From NCBI GenBank assembly GCA_030348875.1, contig JAUCEP010000002.1:947001-1011000 (forward strand): a stretch of DNA of 64,000 bases. Direction: 5' to 3'. A program made the position numbers and the translations under genes. This document shows, piece after piece, positions 1 to 10,422 of this stretch. Under the pieces are notes generated by a model that was not told where the DNA came from, did no database searches, and worked only from the letters and a program-made list of their open reading frames with translations. The stretch is from Ureibacillus composti. Lineage in GTDB: Bacteria; Bacillota; Bacilli; Bacillales_A; Planococcaceae. The number at the start of each line of letters is the position of its first letter. The first letter of the stretch is position 1.

Positions 1-1
1 A

Positions 2-211
2 TTCATCCACCCAATATTAAAAAAGGTCTTCATCACAAAAATCAAGACCACCTTTCCTCAAACAAGCAACAATAAAGGTCTTCATGAGATCATTGAAAAA
101 CGCTATCTACTAACCGTGAACAAAAAACGCATTCTCCGTTTTAAATATCCAGTTAATAAAGCCTTCCTTCTTCAGAGCAACTGCCCCAACAAAATAAAAA
201 AACGAAGATGA
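2..211 (+). other. Open reading frame running in from the left edge, uncertain
   Basis: One forward frame is open from the window edge to a TGA at 209-211 (69 codons, ending in a Lys/Arg-rich tail). It could be the 3' end of a gene that starts outside the window. Against this, the sequence is AT-rich, I recognise no family, and its stop lies inside the stem of the terminator at 196-231. Nothing else is visible in the first 195 bases. Confidence 0.2.
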
Positions 212-231
212 TTCATTCATCCTCGTTTTTT
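196..231 (-). terminator. Rho-independent terminator of the Fnr-type gene (possibly bidirectional)
   Basis: The arms AAAAAACGAAGATGA (197-211) and TCATCCTCGTTTTTT (217-231) pair with one mismatch around a 5-nt loop. A/T tracts flank both sides, so it can act on both strands. It ends on the stop codon of the minus-strand regulator. Confidence 0.85.
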
Positions 232-931
232 AATCGATTCTACATACTGAAATTGGACAATCCTCACAACAAATCTCATCCTTCAAAAATTGAAAATCAT
301 TGATTGTAATTATACCTTTATCAAGTGAAATAATTTCTTGTGTTTTTAGATCATTTAACAGGCGATTTACTGCCTCACGTGTTGTTGCGGAGAGGTTCGC
401 GATTTCTGTATTAGTAATATGATAATTGATATTTATTTTATTCGCTTCCACTTCTTCGCCAAAAGTGTTTGCTAAGCGAATAAGTGTGGAAATGATGGCA
501 CCTTTTTTGCCATTCATTAATAAATCACGTAATTGACTTTGCTTTTTTAAATTATCGTTTTGAAGAAATTTTAAGTATTCGATCATAAGTGCGGGTTGTT
601 CAGTTAAAAACATTTCTATAGATTGTTTGCTAATCGTTAATACTTCTGTATAGGATAGCGCTTTTGCGGAAGTGGAATGGTTTTGTTTATTAAATTGGTT
701 AAACAGATCTGTTTCTCCTATTAAACTATCTTTACTACACACTCGGACGGTTAGTTCTTTTCCATTCTCTGTTTCTTTACTAATTTGCACAATTCCACAT
801 TGAATAAAAAACAGATCATGCGCCTTTTCGCCTTCGTGAAAAATATGATGATTTTTTTCAACTTTCATTAACAATCCGTGATCTTTAAATAGCTGGTAAA
901 AATTTGTTGGTCTATTATCCATCATTACCAA
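230..931 (-). CDS. fnr: Crp/Fnr-family oxygen-responsive regulator, Bacillus Fnr type
   Basis: Transcription factor of about 233 residues. It has an N-terminal cyclic-nucleotide-binding-like beta-roll (about residues 15-130), a dimerisation helix and a C-terminal winged helix containing TTREAVNRLLNDL. The last residues carry CCEDCPISVC, giving the C-x2-C-x4-C spacing that holds the [4Fe-4S] cluster at the C-terminus of B. subtilis Fnr, unlike the N-terminal cluster of E. coli FNR. By family it would activate anaerobic respiration and fermentation genes when the cluster is intact. The start shown is a TTG about 9 nt after AAGGA; ATGs two and three codons further in are alternatives. It is divergent from clpB. 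Confidence 0.85.
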   Translation of the reverse strand: MVMMDNRPTNFYQLFKDHGLLMKVEKNHHIFHEGEKAHDLFFIQCGIVQISKETENGKELTVRVCSKDSLIGETDLFNQFNKQNHSTSAKALSYTEVLTISKQSIEMFLTEQPALMIEYLKFLQNDNLKKQSQLRDLLMNGKKGAIISTLIRLANTFGEEVEANKININYHITNTEIANLSATTREAVNRLLNDLKTQEIISLDKGIITINDFQFLKDEICCEDCPISVCRID

Positions 932-995
932 GAAACCACATCCTTAAAGTGAAACTTCGCAATGGGTCTGCCTCTTGAAAAGAATCACAAATTTT

Positions 996-1011
996 TGTTA
1001 AAAAAATCACA
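996..1011 (-). promoter_or_regulatory. Candidate Fnr/Crp-type operator upstream of fnr
   Basis: Read on the minus strand it is TGTGA-N6-TAACA, one mismatch from the TGTGA-N6-TCACA dyad used by Crp/Fnr proteins. It lies about 65 bp before the fnr start, so autoregulation is plausible. This is a single degenerate site, so the call is tentative. Confidence 0.35.
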
Positions 1012-1073
1012 GCTATACGATAATAATAACATATGAATCAAAGTGAAAATGTGAAAATTTATGGATTAATTTT

Positions 1074-1102
1074 TTGCATTGCTTCCTAAAAAAATTTATA
1101 AT
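1074..1102 (+). promoter_or_regulatory. SigA-type promoter of clpB
   Basis: TTGCAT (1074-1079) and TATAAT (1097-1102) are separated by 17 bp. The predicted start point falls at the first half of the CtsR operator immediately downstream. Confidence 0.7.
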
Positions 1103-1108
1103 CAGATT

Positions 1109-1125
1109 AGTCAAAAAAGGTCAAA
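1109..1125 (+). promoter_or_regulatory. CtsR operator
   Basis: AGTCAAAAAAGGTCAAA is a full match to the CtsR heptad repeat (A/G)GTCAAA-NAN-(A/G)GTCAAA. It begins 6 bp after the -10 box, a position suited to blocking transcription. clpB should therefore be in the class III heat-shock regulon. Confidence 0.85.
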
Positions 1126-1183
1126 CCATTATTGCTAACCAATTTTATATAAGAAAACTAAAGCACGATAAGGAGTGTTTTTG

Positions 1184-3316
1184 ATGCAATTTCAACAAAC
1201 TGATACTCGTCGACCTTTAGAACAATTTGGTCGTAATTTAATTGAAGAAGTAAAAAATGGGAAGATGGATCCTGTCATTGGGCGAGATGAAGAAATACGA
1301 AATGTCATTCGTATTTTATCAAGAAAAACAAAGAATAATCCTATTTTAATTGGGGAACCGGGCGTCGGGAAAACAGCCATTGTCGAAGGATTAGCGCAGC
1401 GTATCGTACGAAAAGATGTCCCAGAAGGTTTGAAGGATTGTATTCTTTATGAACTAGACATGAGTGCACTGATTGCTGGTGCTAGTTACCGTGGGCAATT
1501 TGAAGAACGACTAAAAGGTGTGTTAAAAGAAGTAAAAGAATCAGAAGGTCGCATTATTTTATTTATCGATGAAATTCATACGATCGTGGGTGCGGGGAAA
1601 ACAGATGGTGCCATGGATGCTGGTAATATGTTAAAACCAATGCTCGCTCGTGGTGAACTTCACTGTATCGGTGCGACGACATTAGATGAATATCGAATGT
1701 ATATAGAAAAAGACCCTGCACTTGAAAGACGCTTCCAACAAGTATTGGTTCGTGAGCCTTCTATAGAAGATACAGTCTCAATTTTGCGCGGATTAAAAGA
1801 GCGCTTTGAACTTCATCATGGGGTGCGGATTCATGACCGCGCCATCATTGCTGCATCGCAACTTTCAAACCGTTATATTACGGATCGCTTCTTGCCAGAT
1901 AAGGCCATTGATTTAATCGATGAAGCGTGTGCGATGATTCGTACTGAAATAGATTCAATGCCACAAGAACTAGATGCTGTAACAAGACGTGTTATGCAGT
2001 TAGAAATTGAAGAACAAGCGTTAACAAAAGAAACTGATGAAGCTAGCAAAAAACGTCTCGAAACGTTACGTGAGGAATTAAATTCATTAAAAGAATCAAC
2101 AGAAAATATGCGTAGCCAATGGGAATCTGAGAAACAAGGACTGCAAATGATTCAAGCAAAACGTGAAGAATTAGATCGCCGTCGTAGAGAGTTAGAAGAA
2201 GCGGAAAGTAAGTATGATTTAAATAAGGCAGCTGAATTACGACATGGTCAAATTCCATCTTTAGAAAAAGAATTGGCTCAATTAGAAGAAACATTGAAAA
2301 ATGATTCAGAAACAAGAATTCTCCGAGAGGAAGTAACGGCAGATGAAATTGCTGCAATCGTATCGAGATGGACAGGTATTCCGGTTACGAAGCTTGTTGA
2401 AGGAGAACGGGAAAAATTATTGCGTTTAAAAGAAACACTCCATGAACGCGTTGTAGGTCAAGACGATGCTGTCCGCCTTGTAACTGAATCGGTATGGCGT
2501 GCACGGGCAGGCATCAAAGATCCAAACCGTCCTATTGGATCATTCATCTTTTTAGGTCCAACTGGCGTAGGGAAAACTGAACTTGCAAAATCACTCGCTG
2601 CTCAATTATTTGATTCGGAAGAACATTTTATTCGAATAGATATGAGTGAATACATGGAAAAGCATAGTGTTTCTCGACTAGTAGGTGCACCTCCAGGATA
2701 TGTAGGTTATGAAGAAGGGGGACAATTGACAGAGGCAGTTCGCCGAAACCCATACTCTGTTGTATTACTGGATGAAATCGAAAAAGCTCATCCAGACGTT
2801 GCGAATATTCTTTTACAAATACTTGATGATGGACGTATTACCGATAGTCAAGGGCGACTTGTGAACTTTACAAACACAGTGATCATCATGACATCAAATA
2901 TTGGTTCTCATTATTTACTTGAATCAGACCCATCACAACAAGTAAACGTAGAAGAGTTAGTTATGACAGAACTGCGCGGACATTTTAAACCAGAATTATT
3001 GAACCGTGTTGATGATATTATAATGTTCCATGCGTTAACTTCTGAACATTTTAATGCAATTACTTGGAAGTATATAGAGCAACTACAAAAACGAGTAGCT
3101 GAACAAGAAGTCACATTGACAGTAGATAAAGAAGTTGTGGAATGGGTTGTTGAACACGGAGTAGACCCTCAGTTTGGTGCTAGACCTTTAAAACGTTTTA
3201 TCCAACGTAATGTAGAAACTGCGGTTGCTAAAGAGTTGCTTAAAGGTGAAGTGCTACCAGGAGAGTCAATTGAAGTGAAGTTAGAACAAGATGAATTAGT
3301 CGTAACCAAAAATTAA
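1184..3316 (+). CDS. clpB: ClpB-type AAA+ disaggregase lacking the N-terminal repeat domain
   Basis: Hsp100 chaperone of 710 residues, about 150 shorter than usual ClpB because it begins directly at the first AAA+ module. The first module has Walker A GEPGVGKT and Walker [16 protein letters not shown] long charged coiled-coil middle domain follows (about residues 265-385), then a second module with GPTGVGKT and [14 protein letters not shown]. No (I/L/V)GF-type ClpP-docking loop is evident, so it should be a disaggregase working with DnaK rather than a protease partner. TAAGGAG (1169-1175) sits 8 bases before the ATG at 1184, which rules out the GTG at 1175. CtsR operator and promoter lie upstream and a terminator downstream. 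A member of ClpC/ClpE is less likely given the middle-domain length. Confidence 0.9.
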   Translation: MQFQQTDTRRPLEQFGRNLIEEVKNGKMDPVIGRDEEIRNVIRILSRKTKNNPILIGEPGVGKTAIVEGLAQRIVRKDVPEGLKDCILYELDMSALIAGASYRGQFEERLKGVLKEVKESEGRIILFIDEIHTIVGAGKTDGAMDAGNMLKPMLARGELHCIGATTLDEYRMYIEKDPALERRFQQVLVREPSIEDTVSILRGLKERFELHHGVRIHDRAIIAASQLSNRYITDRFLPDKAIDLIDEACAMIRTEIDSMPQELDAVTRRVMQLEIEEQALTKETDEASKKRLETLREELNSLKESTENMRSQWESEKQGLQMIQAKREELDRRRRELEEAESKYDLNKAAELRHGQIPSLEKELAQLEETLKNDSETRILREEVTADEIAAIVSRWTGIPVTKLVEGEREKLLRLKETLHERVVGQDDAVRLVTESVWRARAGIKDPNRPIGSFIFLGPTGVGKTELAKSLAAQLFDSEEHFIRIDMSEYMEKHSVSRLVGAPPGYVGYEEGGQLTEAVRRNPYSVVLLDEIEKAHPDVANILLQILDDGRITDSQGRLVNFTNTVIIMTSNIGSHYLLESDPSQQVNVEELVMTELRGHFKPELLNRVDDIIMFHALTSEHFNAITWKYIEQLQKRVAEQEVTLTVDKEVVEWVVEHGVDPQFGARPLKRFIQRNVETAVAKELLKGEVLPGESIEVKLEQDELVVTKN

Positions 3317-3322
3317 GAAGAT

Positions 3323-3355
3323 AAAACTGGTCCATTTATTGGGCCAGCTTTGTTT
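3323..3355 (+). terminator. Terminator of clpB
   Basis: CTGGTCC (3327-3333) pairs with GGGCCAG (3341-3347), including one G-U pair, followed by a T-rich run. It lies a few bases after the clpB stop. Confidence 0.75.
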
Positions 3356-3399
3356 ATATAGATATTTTCTAATAAAAATTCTAATAAAGTATATAGAGA

Positions 3400-3540
3400 G
3401 AGCGGGCTAAGCACACAAGCCGCAAAGCCATGTTGAAACATGTCTTTTCGACTTGTCTATGAGGCCAACAGGACGTTGGTCATGGGGGCAATGCCACACG
3501 ACGTGGCGTTTTTGCCCCCGGCTTTGTGAAAGGCCCGCTC
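3400..3540. repeat. Highly structured palindromic repeat, copy 1
   Basis: A 141-bp unit bounded by a perfect 8-bp inverted repeat, GAGCGGGC (3400-3407) and GCCCGCTC (3533-3540). Nested inside are CAAAGCC/GGCTTTG (3423-3429/3520-3526), the small hairpin CATG-TTGAAA-CATG (3429-3442), GGCCAAC/GTTGGTC (3463-3469/3475-3481) and GGGGGCAA/TTGCCCCC (3484-3491/3512-3519), which encloses GCCAC/GTGGC (3493-3497/3503-3507). The centre resembles 34731-34790. It is much richer in G+C than its surroundings and has no credible reading frame. It could be a mobile palindromic element or a structured RNA. Confidence 0.75.
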
Positions 3541-3754
3541 ACATAAAAAATGTCCTTCTAAACGTTCTGAATACTTTGCGCAGCTTACAGTGGTAGGCTG
3601 CGCTATCTAAGAAAGGCTAACTTTTTTTAAAACTGTAATTGGGTGCGATTCCGAGTGTTAAAAATGTTGTAGGTATCTAGAGCCAGAGTTTGTTCTTAGC
3701 AATAATTTCTTAATAAATGTTGCTACATTTTAAAGTTCAACAATTTATTCCAAT
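3541..3754. other. Non-coding stretch with one strong hairpin
   Basis: No gene is visible. GCGCAGC (3578-3584) and GCTGCGC (3597-3603) form a perfect 7-bp stem with a 12-nt loop, without a clean T tract. The rest is AT-rich and unremarkable. Confidence 0.4.
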
Positions 3755-3794
3755 AAAAAATCCCGTCCTTCTATGAAGAAGAACGGGATCTACA
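3755..3794 (-). terminator. Terminator of the DUF2929-type gene
   Basis: On the minus strand ATCCCGT...ACGGGAT forms a stem around a TTCTTC/GAAG inner pairing, followed by TTTTTTA. It is about 10 bases past the stop codon. Confidence 0.8.
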
Positions 3795-3802
3795 TTTCAA
3801 GA

Positions 3803-3994
3803 TTAATGATGTTCTGCTGTATCAGATGGACCATTTGGAATTACTGCAGCAATGATTAATACAAGTACTGCAAAGATTAACGAAATGATTGCACCTGTAG
3901 CGAAATCATAATGAGCACCTAATACCGAAGATACAACGTAAGTTAACATAGACACCAATAGGAATGACCAAACAAATGACATGATGTATTGCAT
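3803..3994 (-). CDS. Small DUF2929-type membrane protein
   Basis: Protein of 63 residues with two hydrophobic helices (about 3-25 and 33-53) separated by a short loop, ending in a polar tail NGPSDTAEHH. It resembles the DUF2929 family found upstream of fabH in Bacillales; no function is established. GAGG lies 8 nt before the ATG at 3994, whereas the GTG three codons earlier overlaps it, so I place the start at 3994. It is divergent from fabH, with about 130 bp to the fabH promoter. Confidence 0.7.
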   Translation of the reverse strand: MQYIMSFVWSFLLVSMLTYVVSSVLGAHYDFATGAIISLIFAVLVLIIAAVIPNGPSDTAEHH

Positions 3995-4127
3995 AGTTTT
4001 CACCTCAACGAACTTTATAATTATTTAATATGTAGTTTGTCTAATTTCATCTTAATTATCATAACATAACGATGTTTAATTTAACAATATGGAAAATATG
4101 AAATAAACGTGTACGAAAAATAATCGG

Positions 4128-4156
4128 TTGTCTAAACCCCTATTATGAGCTATAAT
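4128..4156 (+). promoter_or_regulatory. SigA-type promoter of fabH-fabF
   Basis: TTGTCT (4128-4133) and a perfect TATAAT (4151-4156) are 17 bp apart, directly upstream of fabH. Confidence 0.7.
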
Positions 4157-4172
4157 TATGACCAAGTGCTAA
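4156..4172 (+). promoter_or_regulatory. FapR-like operator
   Basis: TTATGACCAAGTGCTAA resembles the FapR site (TTAGTACCTAGTCCTAA-like; 13 of 17 positions by eye) and overlaps the end of the -10 and the start point. FapR senses malonyl-CoA and represses fatty acid synthesis genes including fabH-fabF in B. subtilis. The wider segment also contains the inverted pair TTATGAC/GTCATAA. Confidence 0.55.
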
Positions 4173-4202
4173 ATGTTAGTCATAAGAAAGAGGGGGAGTA
4201 AT

Positions 4203-5141
4203 ATGAATGCAGGGATTATTGGTTTAGGGAAATACGTTCCTGAAAAAGTTTTAACAAATTTTGATTTAGAGAAAATGATCGATACGAATGATGAATGGAT
4301 TCGTACACGTACTGGAATAGAAGAAAGAAGAGTTGCAGCAGATCACGAAGATACTTCTGATTTAGCTTATGAAGCAGCAAAACAAGCAATTGAAAACTCT
4401 GGAATTGAAGCATCTCAAATTGGGTTAATTCTTGTTGCTACAGTAACACCTGATCAAGGATTCCCTAGTGTTGCATGTCAAATTCAAGAGCGCCTTGGAG
4501 CAACAAAGGCAGCAGCTATGGACGTATCAGCTGCTTGTTCTGGATTTATTTATGCCATTGCAACAGCAAAACAATTTGTAGAAAGTGGATGTTATCCATA
4601 TGTATTAGTAGTTGGAGCTGAAAAACTTACTAAAATTGTAGATTGGGAAGATCGTAACACTGCCGTTTTATTCGGAGACGGTGCATGTGCAGCGGTGATT
4701 GGTCAAGTATCTGAAGGTCGTGGAATTTTAGCCTTTGAATTGGGTGCTGATGGTTCAGGTGGTAAACATCTTTACCTAAATCAAGAACAAGCAATTAGTA
4801 TGAATGGACGTGAAGTATTCAAATTTGCTGTTCGACAAATGGGTGAATCTGCAGTATCGGTTTTAGGAAAAGCCGGATTATCTAAAGAAGATGTTGATTT
4901 TTTAGTTCCACACCAAGCGAATATTCGAATTATGGAAGCTTCAAGAGAACGACTTGAATTACCAGAAGAGAAGTTATCAAAAAGAATTCATAAATATGGA
5001 AATACATCTTCAGCATCAATTGGTATTGCCTTAAAAGATGAATTAGATGAAGGTAAAATTAAAGACGATGATATTGTTGTTCTTGTTGGTTTTGGTGGCG
5101 GCCTAACTTGGGGTGCTGCAGTTATTAAGTGGGGTAAATAA
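4203..5141 (+). CDS. fabH: Beta-ketoacyl-ACP synthase III
   Basis: Condensing enzyme of 312 residues that starts fatty acid elongation by joining an acyl-CoA primer to malonyl-ACP; in Bacillales branched primers are preferred. The catalytic Cys lies in DVSAACSGF, the His in VPHQANIRI and the Asn in YGNTSSASI. The start at 4203 follows AGAGGGGGAG by 6 nt; the upstream in-frame TTG at 4173 has no site and falls at the operator. fabF follows after 64 bp, making a two-gene operon. Confidence 0.93.
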   Translation: MNAGIIGLGKYVPEKVLTNFDLEKMIDTNDEWIRTRTGIEERRVAADHEDTSDLAYEAAKQAIENSGIEASQIGLILVATVTPDQGFPSVACQIQERLGATKAAAMDVSAACSGFIYAIATAKQFVESGCYPYVLVVGAEKLTKIVDWEDRNTAVLFGDGACAAVIGQVSEGRGILAFELGADGSGGKHLYLNQEQAISMNGREVFKFAVRQMGESAVSVLGKAGLSKEDVDFLVPHQANIRIMEASRERLELPEEKLSKRIHKYGNTSSASIGIALKDELDEGKIKDDDIVVLVGFGGGLTWGAAVIKWGK

Positions 5142-5205
5142 TTGGATTTGTGTAGGCTTATATATTAAATTATTATTATATGCAATCCTTTAGGGGGTAA
5201 AAAAG

Positions 5206-6441
5206 ATGAAAAGAAGAGTTGTTATTACAGGTATTGGCGCGGTAACACCACTTGGAAATACGGCTGAAGAAACATGGTCGGCAATCAAAGAAGGTAAATC
5301 AGGCGTAGGTCCATTAACTAGACTTGATACAGAAAAGTTCCCTGCAAAAGTAGCGGCAGAAGTAAAAGATTTTGATATTGAGCAATATATCGATCGAAAA
5401 GAAGCTCGTAAAATGGATCGTTTCACTCACTACGCTCTTGCAGCTTCAATAATGGCAATAAAAGATGCTGATTTAACAATTACAGATGAAATCGCACCTA
5501 AAGTAGGTGTTTGGATTGGTTCTGGTATTGGTGGAATGGAAACTTATGAAAAACAAATGGAAGTATTCCAAGAACGTGGGGTTCGTCGTGTAAGTCCATT
5601 CTTCGTTCCAATGATGATTCCAAACATGGCTTCTGGACAAGTTTCAATTCATCTAGGAGCAAAAGGCATTAATTCATGTTCAGTTACAGCATGTGCATCA
5701 GGAACAAACTCAATTGGAGATGCATTTAAAGTAATTCAACGTGGAGATGCTGATGCGATGATTACTGGTGGAGCAGAAGCACCAATTGTCAACATGGCTG
5801 TTGCAGGTTTCTGTTCAAGTACAGCATTATCATTAAATCCAGATGCTAAAACAGCTTCTCGTCCGTTTGATAAAGAACGTGATGGTTTTGTTATTGCTGA
5901 AGGTGCTGGAATTTTAGTTCTTGAAGAATATGAATTTGCAAAAGCTCGTGGAGCAAAGATTTATGCCGAAGTGATTGGTTATGGCGCTACTGGTGATGCA
6001 TATCATATTACTGCGCCAGGTCCAAATGGTGAAGGCGCTGCTCGTGCAATTAAACAAGCAATTGATGACGCTGGCATTGACCCAACTCAAGTTGGCTATA
6101 TTAATGCACACGGTACAAGTACACCTTATAACGATTTATTTGAGACAATGGCAGTTAAATCTGTCTTTGGTGACCATGCTTATAATCTAGCAATGAGTTC
6201 AACTAAATCAATGACTGGACATTTATTAGGTGCAGCTGGTGGAGTTGAAACAATCTTTACTGCTTTAGCATTAAAAGAAGGTATTTTACCACCTACAATC
6301 AATCTTGAAACACCAGATCCAGAATGTGATTTAGATTATGTGCCAAACGTTGCTCGTGAAGCAAATGTTGAATATGCTATGAGTAACTCACTAGGCTTTG
6401 GTGGCCATAATGCAAGTTTATTACTAAAAAAAGTTGACTAA
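5206..6441 (+). CDS. fabF: Beta-ketoacyl-ACP synthase II
   Basis: Elongating condensing enzyme of 411 residues that extends acyl-ACP with malonyl-ACP. The thiolase fold shows the nucleophile in [11 protein letters not shown] and the two catalytic histidines in [11 protein letters not shown] and [14 protein letters not shown], with a Gly-rich C-terminal [19 protein letters not shown] ribosome site precedes the ATG by 8 nt. It is second in the fabH-fabF operon and followed by a strong terminator. FabF is the usual target of cerulenin and platensimycin in this group. Confidence 0.95.
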   Translation: MKRRVVITGIGAVTPLGNTAEETWSAIKEGKSGVGPLTRLDTEKFPAKVAAEVKDFDIEQYIDRKEARKMDRFTHYALAASIMAIKDADLTITDEIAPKVGVWIGSGIGGMETYEKQMEVFQERGVRRVSPFFVPMMIPNMASGQVSIHLGAKGINSCSVTACASGTNSIGDAFKVIQRGDADAMITGGAEAPIVNMAVAGFCSSTALSLNPDAKTASRPFDKERDGFVIAEGAGILVLEEYEFAKARGAKIYAEVIGYGATGDAYHITAPGPNGEGAARAIKQAIDDAGIDPTQVGYINAHGTSTPYNDLFETMAVKSVFGDHAYNLAMSSTKSMTGHLLGAAGGVETIFTALALKEGILPPTINLETPDPECDLDYVPNVAREANVEYAMSNSLGFGGHNASLLLKKVD

Positions 6442-6501
6442 TATAGATTCTAAAATAGGAACGTATAACTTTTCTAAAATAGAATAGTATATAGTCTCTT
6501 C

Positions 6502-6548
6502 AGAACCGTCTTCAAGGTCAAAAAGCGTCCTTGAAGGCGGTTCTTCTT
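6502..6548 (+). terminator. Terminator of fabH-fabF
   Basis: A long stem, AGAACCGTCTTCAAGG (6502-6517) with CCTTGAAGGCGGTTCT (6529-6544), one G-U pair, 11-nt loop, then TCTT. The T tract is poor but the stem is very stable. Confidence 0.75.
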
Positions 6549-6684
6549 ATGTATAGGACTTGCTAGTGCCGACAATGCTCGACCGTGTCGTCTTATGTCG
6601 TCTAATTGTTTCTGGCTGTATGAGTGCCTTCTTCTTTTCTTGAGAGTTTGTCAAAGTCTTTAGAAATATGTTGTCGATAATTTT

Positions 6685-6720
6685 AAATGCCTTTAGCTAA
6701 TAGCTAAAGGCATTTTTATT
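6685..6720 (+). terminator. Second intrinsic terminator, perfect stem
   Basis: AAATGCCTTTAGCTA (6685-6699) and TAGCTAAAGGCATTT (6701-6715) are exact reverse complements around a single A, so effectively a 13-14 bp stem with a small loop, followed by TTATTTT. About 135 bases between this and the fabF terminator hold no recognisable gene. Confidence 0.8.
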
Positions 6721-6749
6721 TTAGTAATTGAATATCTAGTTAGTAAAGG

Positions 6750-7923
<1,174 letters not shown>

Positions 7924-7957
7924 TTAAATCCTCCATTCAAATTTTCAATATGAAAAT

Positions 7958-8197
7958 AAAAAACATCATGCGTCCATACGATAAATCGTAATGGGACGAA
8001 TGATGTTGAATCCGCGGTACCACCCAGCTTGTCGAATAAATCGACCACTTAATTCTTCGTAACGTAAAGAAAACGGGCTTTAATACTTGTTTTCACAAAG
8101 CCAACTCGAAAGTCCATTCCATCTGTTTCGTCTTCTGTTTTCACCAACCACAGACTCTCTAATACACGAAAATCAAATGTACTACTCTTTGTCATTG
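7958..8197 (-). promoter_or_regulatory. T-box riboswitch, tryptophan specific, upstream of trpS
   Basis: On the minus strand the invariant T-box sequence GGTGGTACCGCG lies at 8013-8024. It is followed by a terminator stem CAACATCATTCGTCCCAT.../...GGACGCATGATG and T6 (7958-8008). Stem I carries GGTGAAAACAG and a specifier loop with codon TGG followed by A (8113-8116), i.e. Trp. Uncharged tRNA-Trp would pair with the NCCA-binding loop of the T-box and favour the antiterminator. Confidence 0.93.
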
Positions 8198-8711
8198 TTT
8201 TTTAATTTATGTATAGATAGCGTCCTCAAAATAGTAACTCAAATTATTCTAAGTCGCAATTGATGAAATTATAAATAATAATTTTAACAATTGCAACGAT
8301 ATTTTCTTATATTCTTGATTGAATTCTATGAATATTGGGTAATAATGACTTTGGATAGAGAAAAAGTGTAGAAATATGAAAGAAAATTTAAATGATTTTG
8401 TTGAAAAAAACATTAAAATGTGATTTCTTCTCGATTAATATTATCTAATTGAGAATTAATTAAGCGATAATTTGCATTTTGACCCGATAAAGAAGGAGGA
8501 CTTGTGAATTAAGATGCATCATAACGTACAAAATGCTTACTTAAAGCAGAATATATCGTAATATATATGTGACTAAATAAGTGTCTTTTTATTGTCAAGC
8601 TATATTCAAATGAAAAATATTGTTGTATAATGAAAAAGTAGTATTAATTAAATTAATTCTAAACTAATAAGTGATTGAAAATAGATAGAACTAATGAAAG
8701 GAAGTGTAGTA
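8198..8711. other. AT-rich intergenic region before spx, with an orphan ribosome site
   Basis: No long gene fits. AGAAGGAGGA (8491-8500) is an unusually strong Shine-Dalgarno sequence, but a GTG 4 nt later opens only two codons (GTG AAT TAA). An ATG at 8514 gives a 15-codon frame ending at 8561. A TATAAT at 8626-8631 with a poor -35 could be an spx promoter. Confidence 0.35.
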
Positions 8712-9110
8712 ATGATTGTAACATTATTTACTTCACCAAGTTGTACCTCATGTAGAAAAGCGAAAGCCTGGCTAGAAGAACATGAAATTCAATATAGAGA
8801 ACGTAATATATTTTCAGAGCCATTAACAATAAGTGAAATAAAAGAAATTTTACGAATGACAGAAGACGGAACGGATGAAATTATTTCAACTCGCTCAAAA
8901 ATCTTCCAAAAATTGAACGTAGATGTAGAAAGTTTACCTTTACAAGAATTATATGAATTAATTCAAGAATATCCTGGATTACTTCGTAGACCTATCATTT
9001 TAGACGAAAAACGTTTGCAAGTAGGATATAATGAAGATGAGATTCGCCGTTTCTTACCGCGTAAAGTTCGTGCGTTTCAACTACTTGAAGCTCAACGTTT
9101 GGTAAATTAA
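8712..9110 (+). CDS. spx: Redox-responsive transcription regulator Spx
   Basis: ArsC-family protein of 132 residues that binds the RNA polymerase alpha C-terminal domain and redirects transcription under disulfide stress. The redox switch is the C-x2-C in [15 protein letters not shown] (Cys10 and Cys13), and [21 protein letters not shown] matches the conserved C-terminal half. AAAGGAAGTG lies before the ATG at 8712, so the upstream start at 8694 is discarded. The last residues end in VN rather than the usual AN-type tail seen by ClpXP. yjbH, encoding its degradation adaptor, is 5 kb downstream. Confidence 0.95.
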   Translation: MIVTLFTSPSCTSCRKAKAWLEEHEIQYRERNIFSEPLTISEIKEILRMTEDGTDEIISTRSKIFQKLNVDVESLPLQELYELIQEYPGLLRRPIILDEKRLQVGYNEDEIRRFLPRKVRAFQLLEAQRLVN

Positions 9111-9143
9111 TTTAAATAAGTAGTAATAATTTTCAGTAATTGA

Positions 9144-9181
9144 CGATAAAATCCAAGTAGATTGGATTTTATCGCTTTTTT
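9144..9181 (+). terminator. Terminator of spx
   Basis: Perfect 13-bp stem CGATAAAATCCAA (9144-9156) with TTGGATTTTATCG (9162-9174), 5-nt loop, then CTTTTTTA. Confidence 0.9.
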
Positions 9182-9597
9182 ATTAATGTGTATTCGAGTA
9201 ATCTAAGATGATGCCCATATGTTCAACCTGTAATAATTATCGGCAATATTATTTTGCGTAATCATTATTGAGTTGATAAAAAGTAATAATGAATTTATTT
9301 CCAGCCATACATTAGCAATATAGTAAAAAATGGACTTGATTTCATATGAGATGTCATCTACAATCTTGAATATTCAAATAATTTCATTTGCTGAAGTTTT
9401 TTTCTTTTCATTTTATATAGGAACATCATACAATAGAGTTATAGAATGCAGCATAAATTATAATTAAAACTGTTAGCATTCTTCCGGTATGATTGGAACA
9501 ATAAAAGTAATTTGTTAAATAAAACTTTTCAATCCAAACATACTAATAACGCTTTCGGGTTTTTCAACGAATGACTTGTGAAGGGAGTTGAAGTCTA
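9182..9597. other. AT-rich intergenic region before mecA, nothing recognised
   Basis: About 415 bases with no supported reading frame, RNA motif or repeat. It presumably contains the mecA promoter, but I see no convincing -35/-10 pair. Confidence 0.4.
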
Positions 9598-10248
9598 ATG
9601 GACATCGAACGCGTCAACGAAAATACACTAAAACTCTTTATTACTTATCGTGATATTGAGGCGCGCGGTTATAATCGTGAGGAAATATGGTATAACAGAG
9701 CAAAAGGGGAAGAATTGTTCTGGGATATGATTGGTGAAATAAACACAGAAGATTACTTTGATCTAGATGGTCCAATTTGGATACATGTAAATGCGTCAGA
9801 ACATGGGCTTGAAGTCATCGTTACTCGTGCAAATTTAAACGCCGATACCGAGTCAAATTTGCTTTCCAGTTTCGACGAACATCGGGAAGCATCAGATGAT
9901 AAATTTGATGAATCGATTTTTGATTCTTTTGATGATGAAGGTGGCATTGAACATCAAAGAATTTCAAATATTTCTGCTTATAAATTTAAAGACATAGATG
10001 AACTCATTCCTGTTGCGAAAAGAGTAGTGGAGTCGGGAGTAAAATCTTCATTATTCAAATATGAAAATTATTACTATGTTGCAATTGACTTTACAGAAAT
10101 TGAGGACAAAGGGATTCGCCAAAATATTCGTTCCATTGTCAATGAATATTTAAGTAGTTCAAAAATGACGATTTTCCGCTTAGAAGAGTATGGAGAAACA
10201 ATCATGCAAGAAGATTGCTTTGAAACAATTATTCAATATTTTGCATAA
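9598..10248 (+). CDS. mecA: ClpC adaptor protein MecA
   Basis: Adaptor of 216 residues (B. subtilis 218). In B. subtilis it delivers the competence factor ComK to ClpCP and restrains sporulation. The N-terminal substrate domain starts MDIERVNENTLKLFITYRDIEARG; an acidic linker (about residues 95-118, rich in D/E) leads to the C-terminal ClpC-binding domain with FRLEEYGETI. GAAGGGAG precedes the ATG by 10 nt. It is followed by its own terminator and then coiA, another competence-linked gene. Confidence 0.94.
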   Translation: MDIERVNENTLKLFITYRDIEARGYNREEIWYNRAKGEELFWDMIGEINTEDYFDLDGPIWIHVNASEHGLEVIVTRANLNADTESNLLSSFDEHREASDDKFDESIFDSFDDEGGIEHQRISNISAYKFKDIDELIPVAKRVVESGVKSSLFKYENYYYVAIDFTEIEDKGIRQNIRSIVNEYLSSSKMTIFRLEEYGETIMQEDCFETIIQYFA

Positions 10249-10280
10249 ACATAGCGTCTATTCATAAATTATCAATATCA

Positions 10281-10323
10281 AAATGTAGATGGGGCTGATT
10301 TCAGCTTTATCTACATTTTTTTA
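10281..10323 (+). terminator. Terminator of mecA
   Basis: AATGTAGAT (10282-10290) pairs with ATCTACATT, with GCTGA/TCAGC pairing inside, followed by TTTTTT. Confidence 0.85.
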
Positions 10324-10422
10324 TGTATTATTCCCTTTCAAAATAAAACTTTCCGCTTTTTACCAAGAAAAGGTTGTATCGTAAATTGTTCATCAGTAGA
10401 ATTGAACTAAAGGAGGGAAGTT

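Noticed and set aside
2043..2357. 104-codon minus-strand frame inside clpB
   Set aside because: It is the complement of the clpB coiled-coil region; clpB is certain and the antisense frame has no features of its own.
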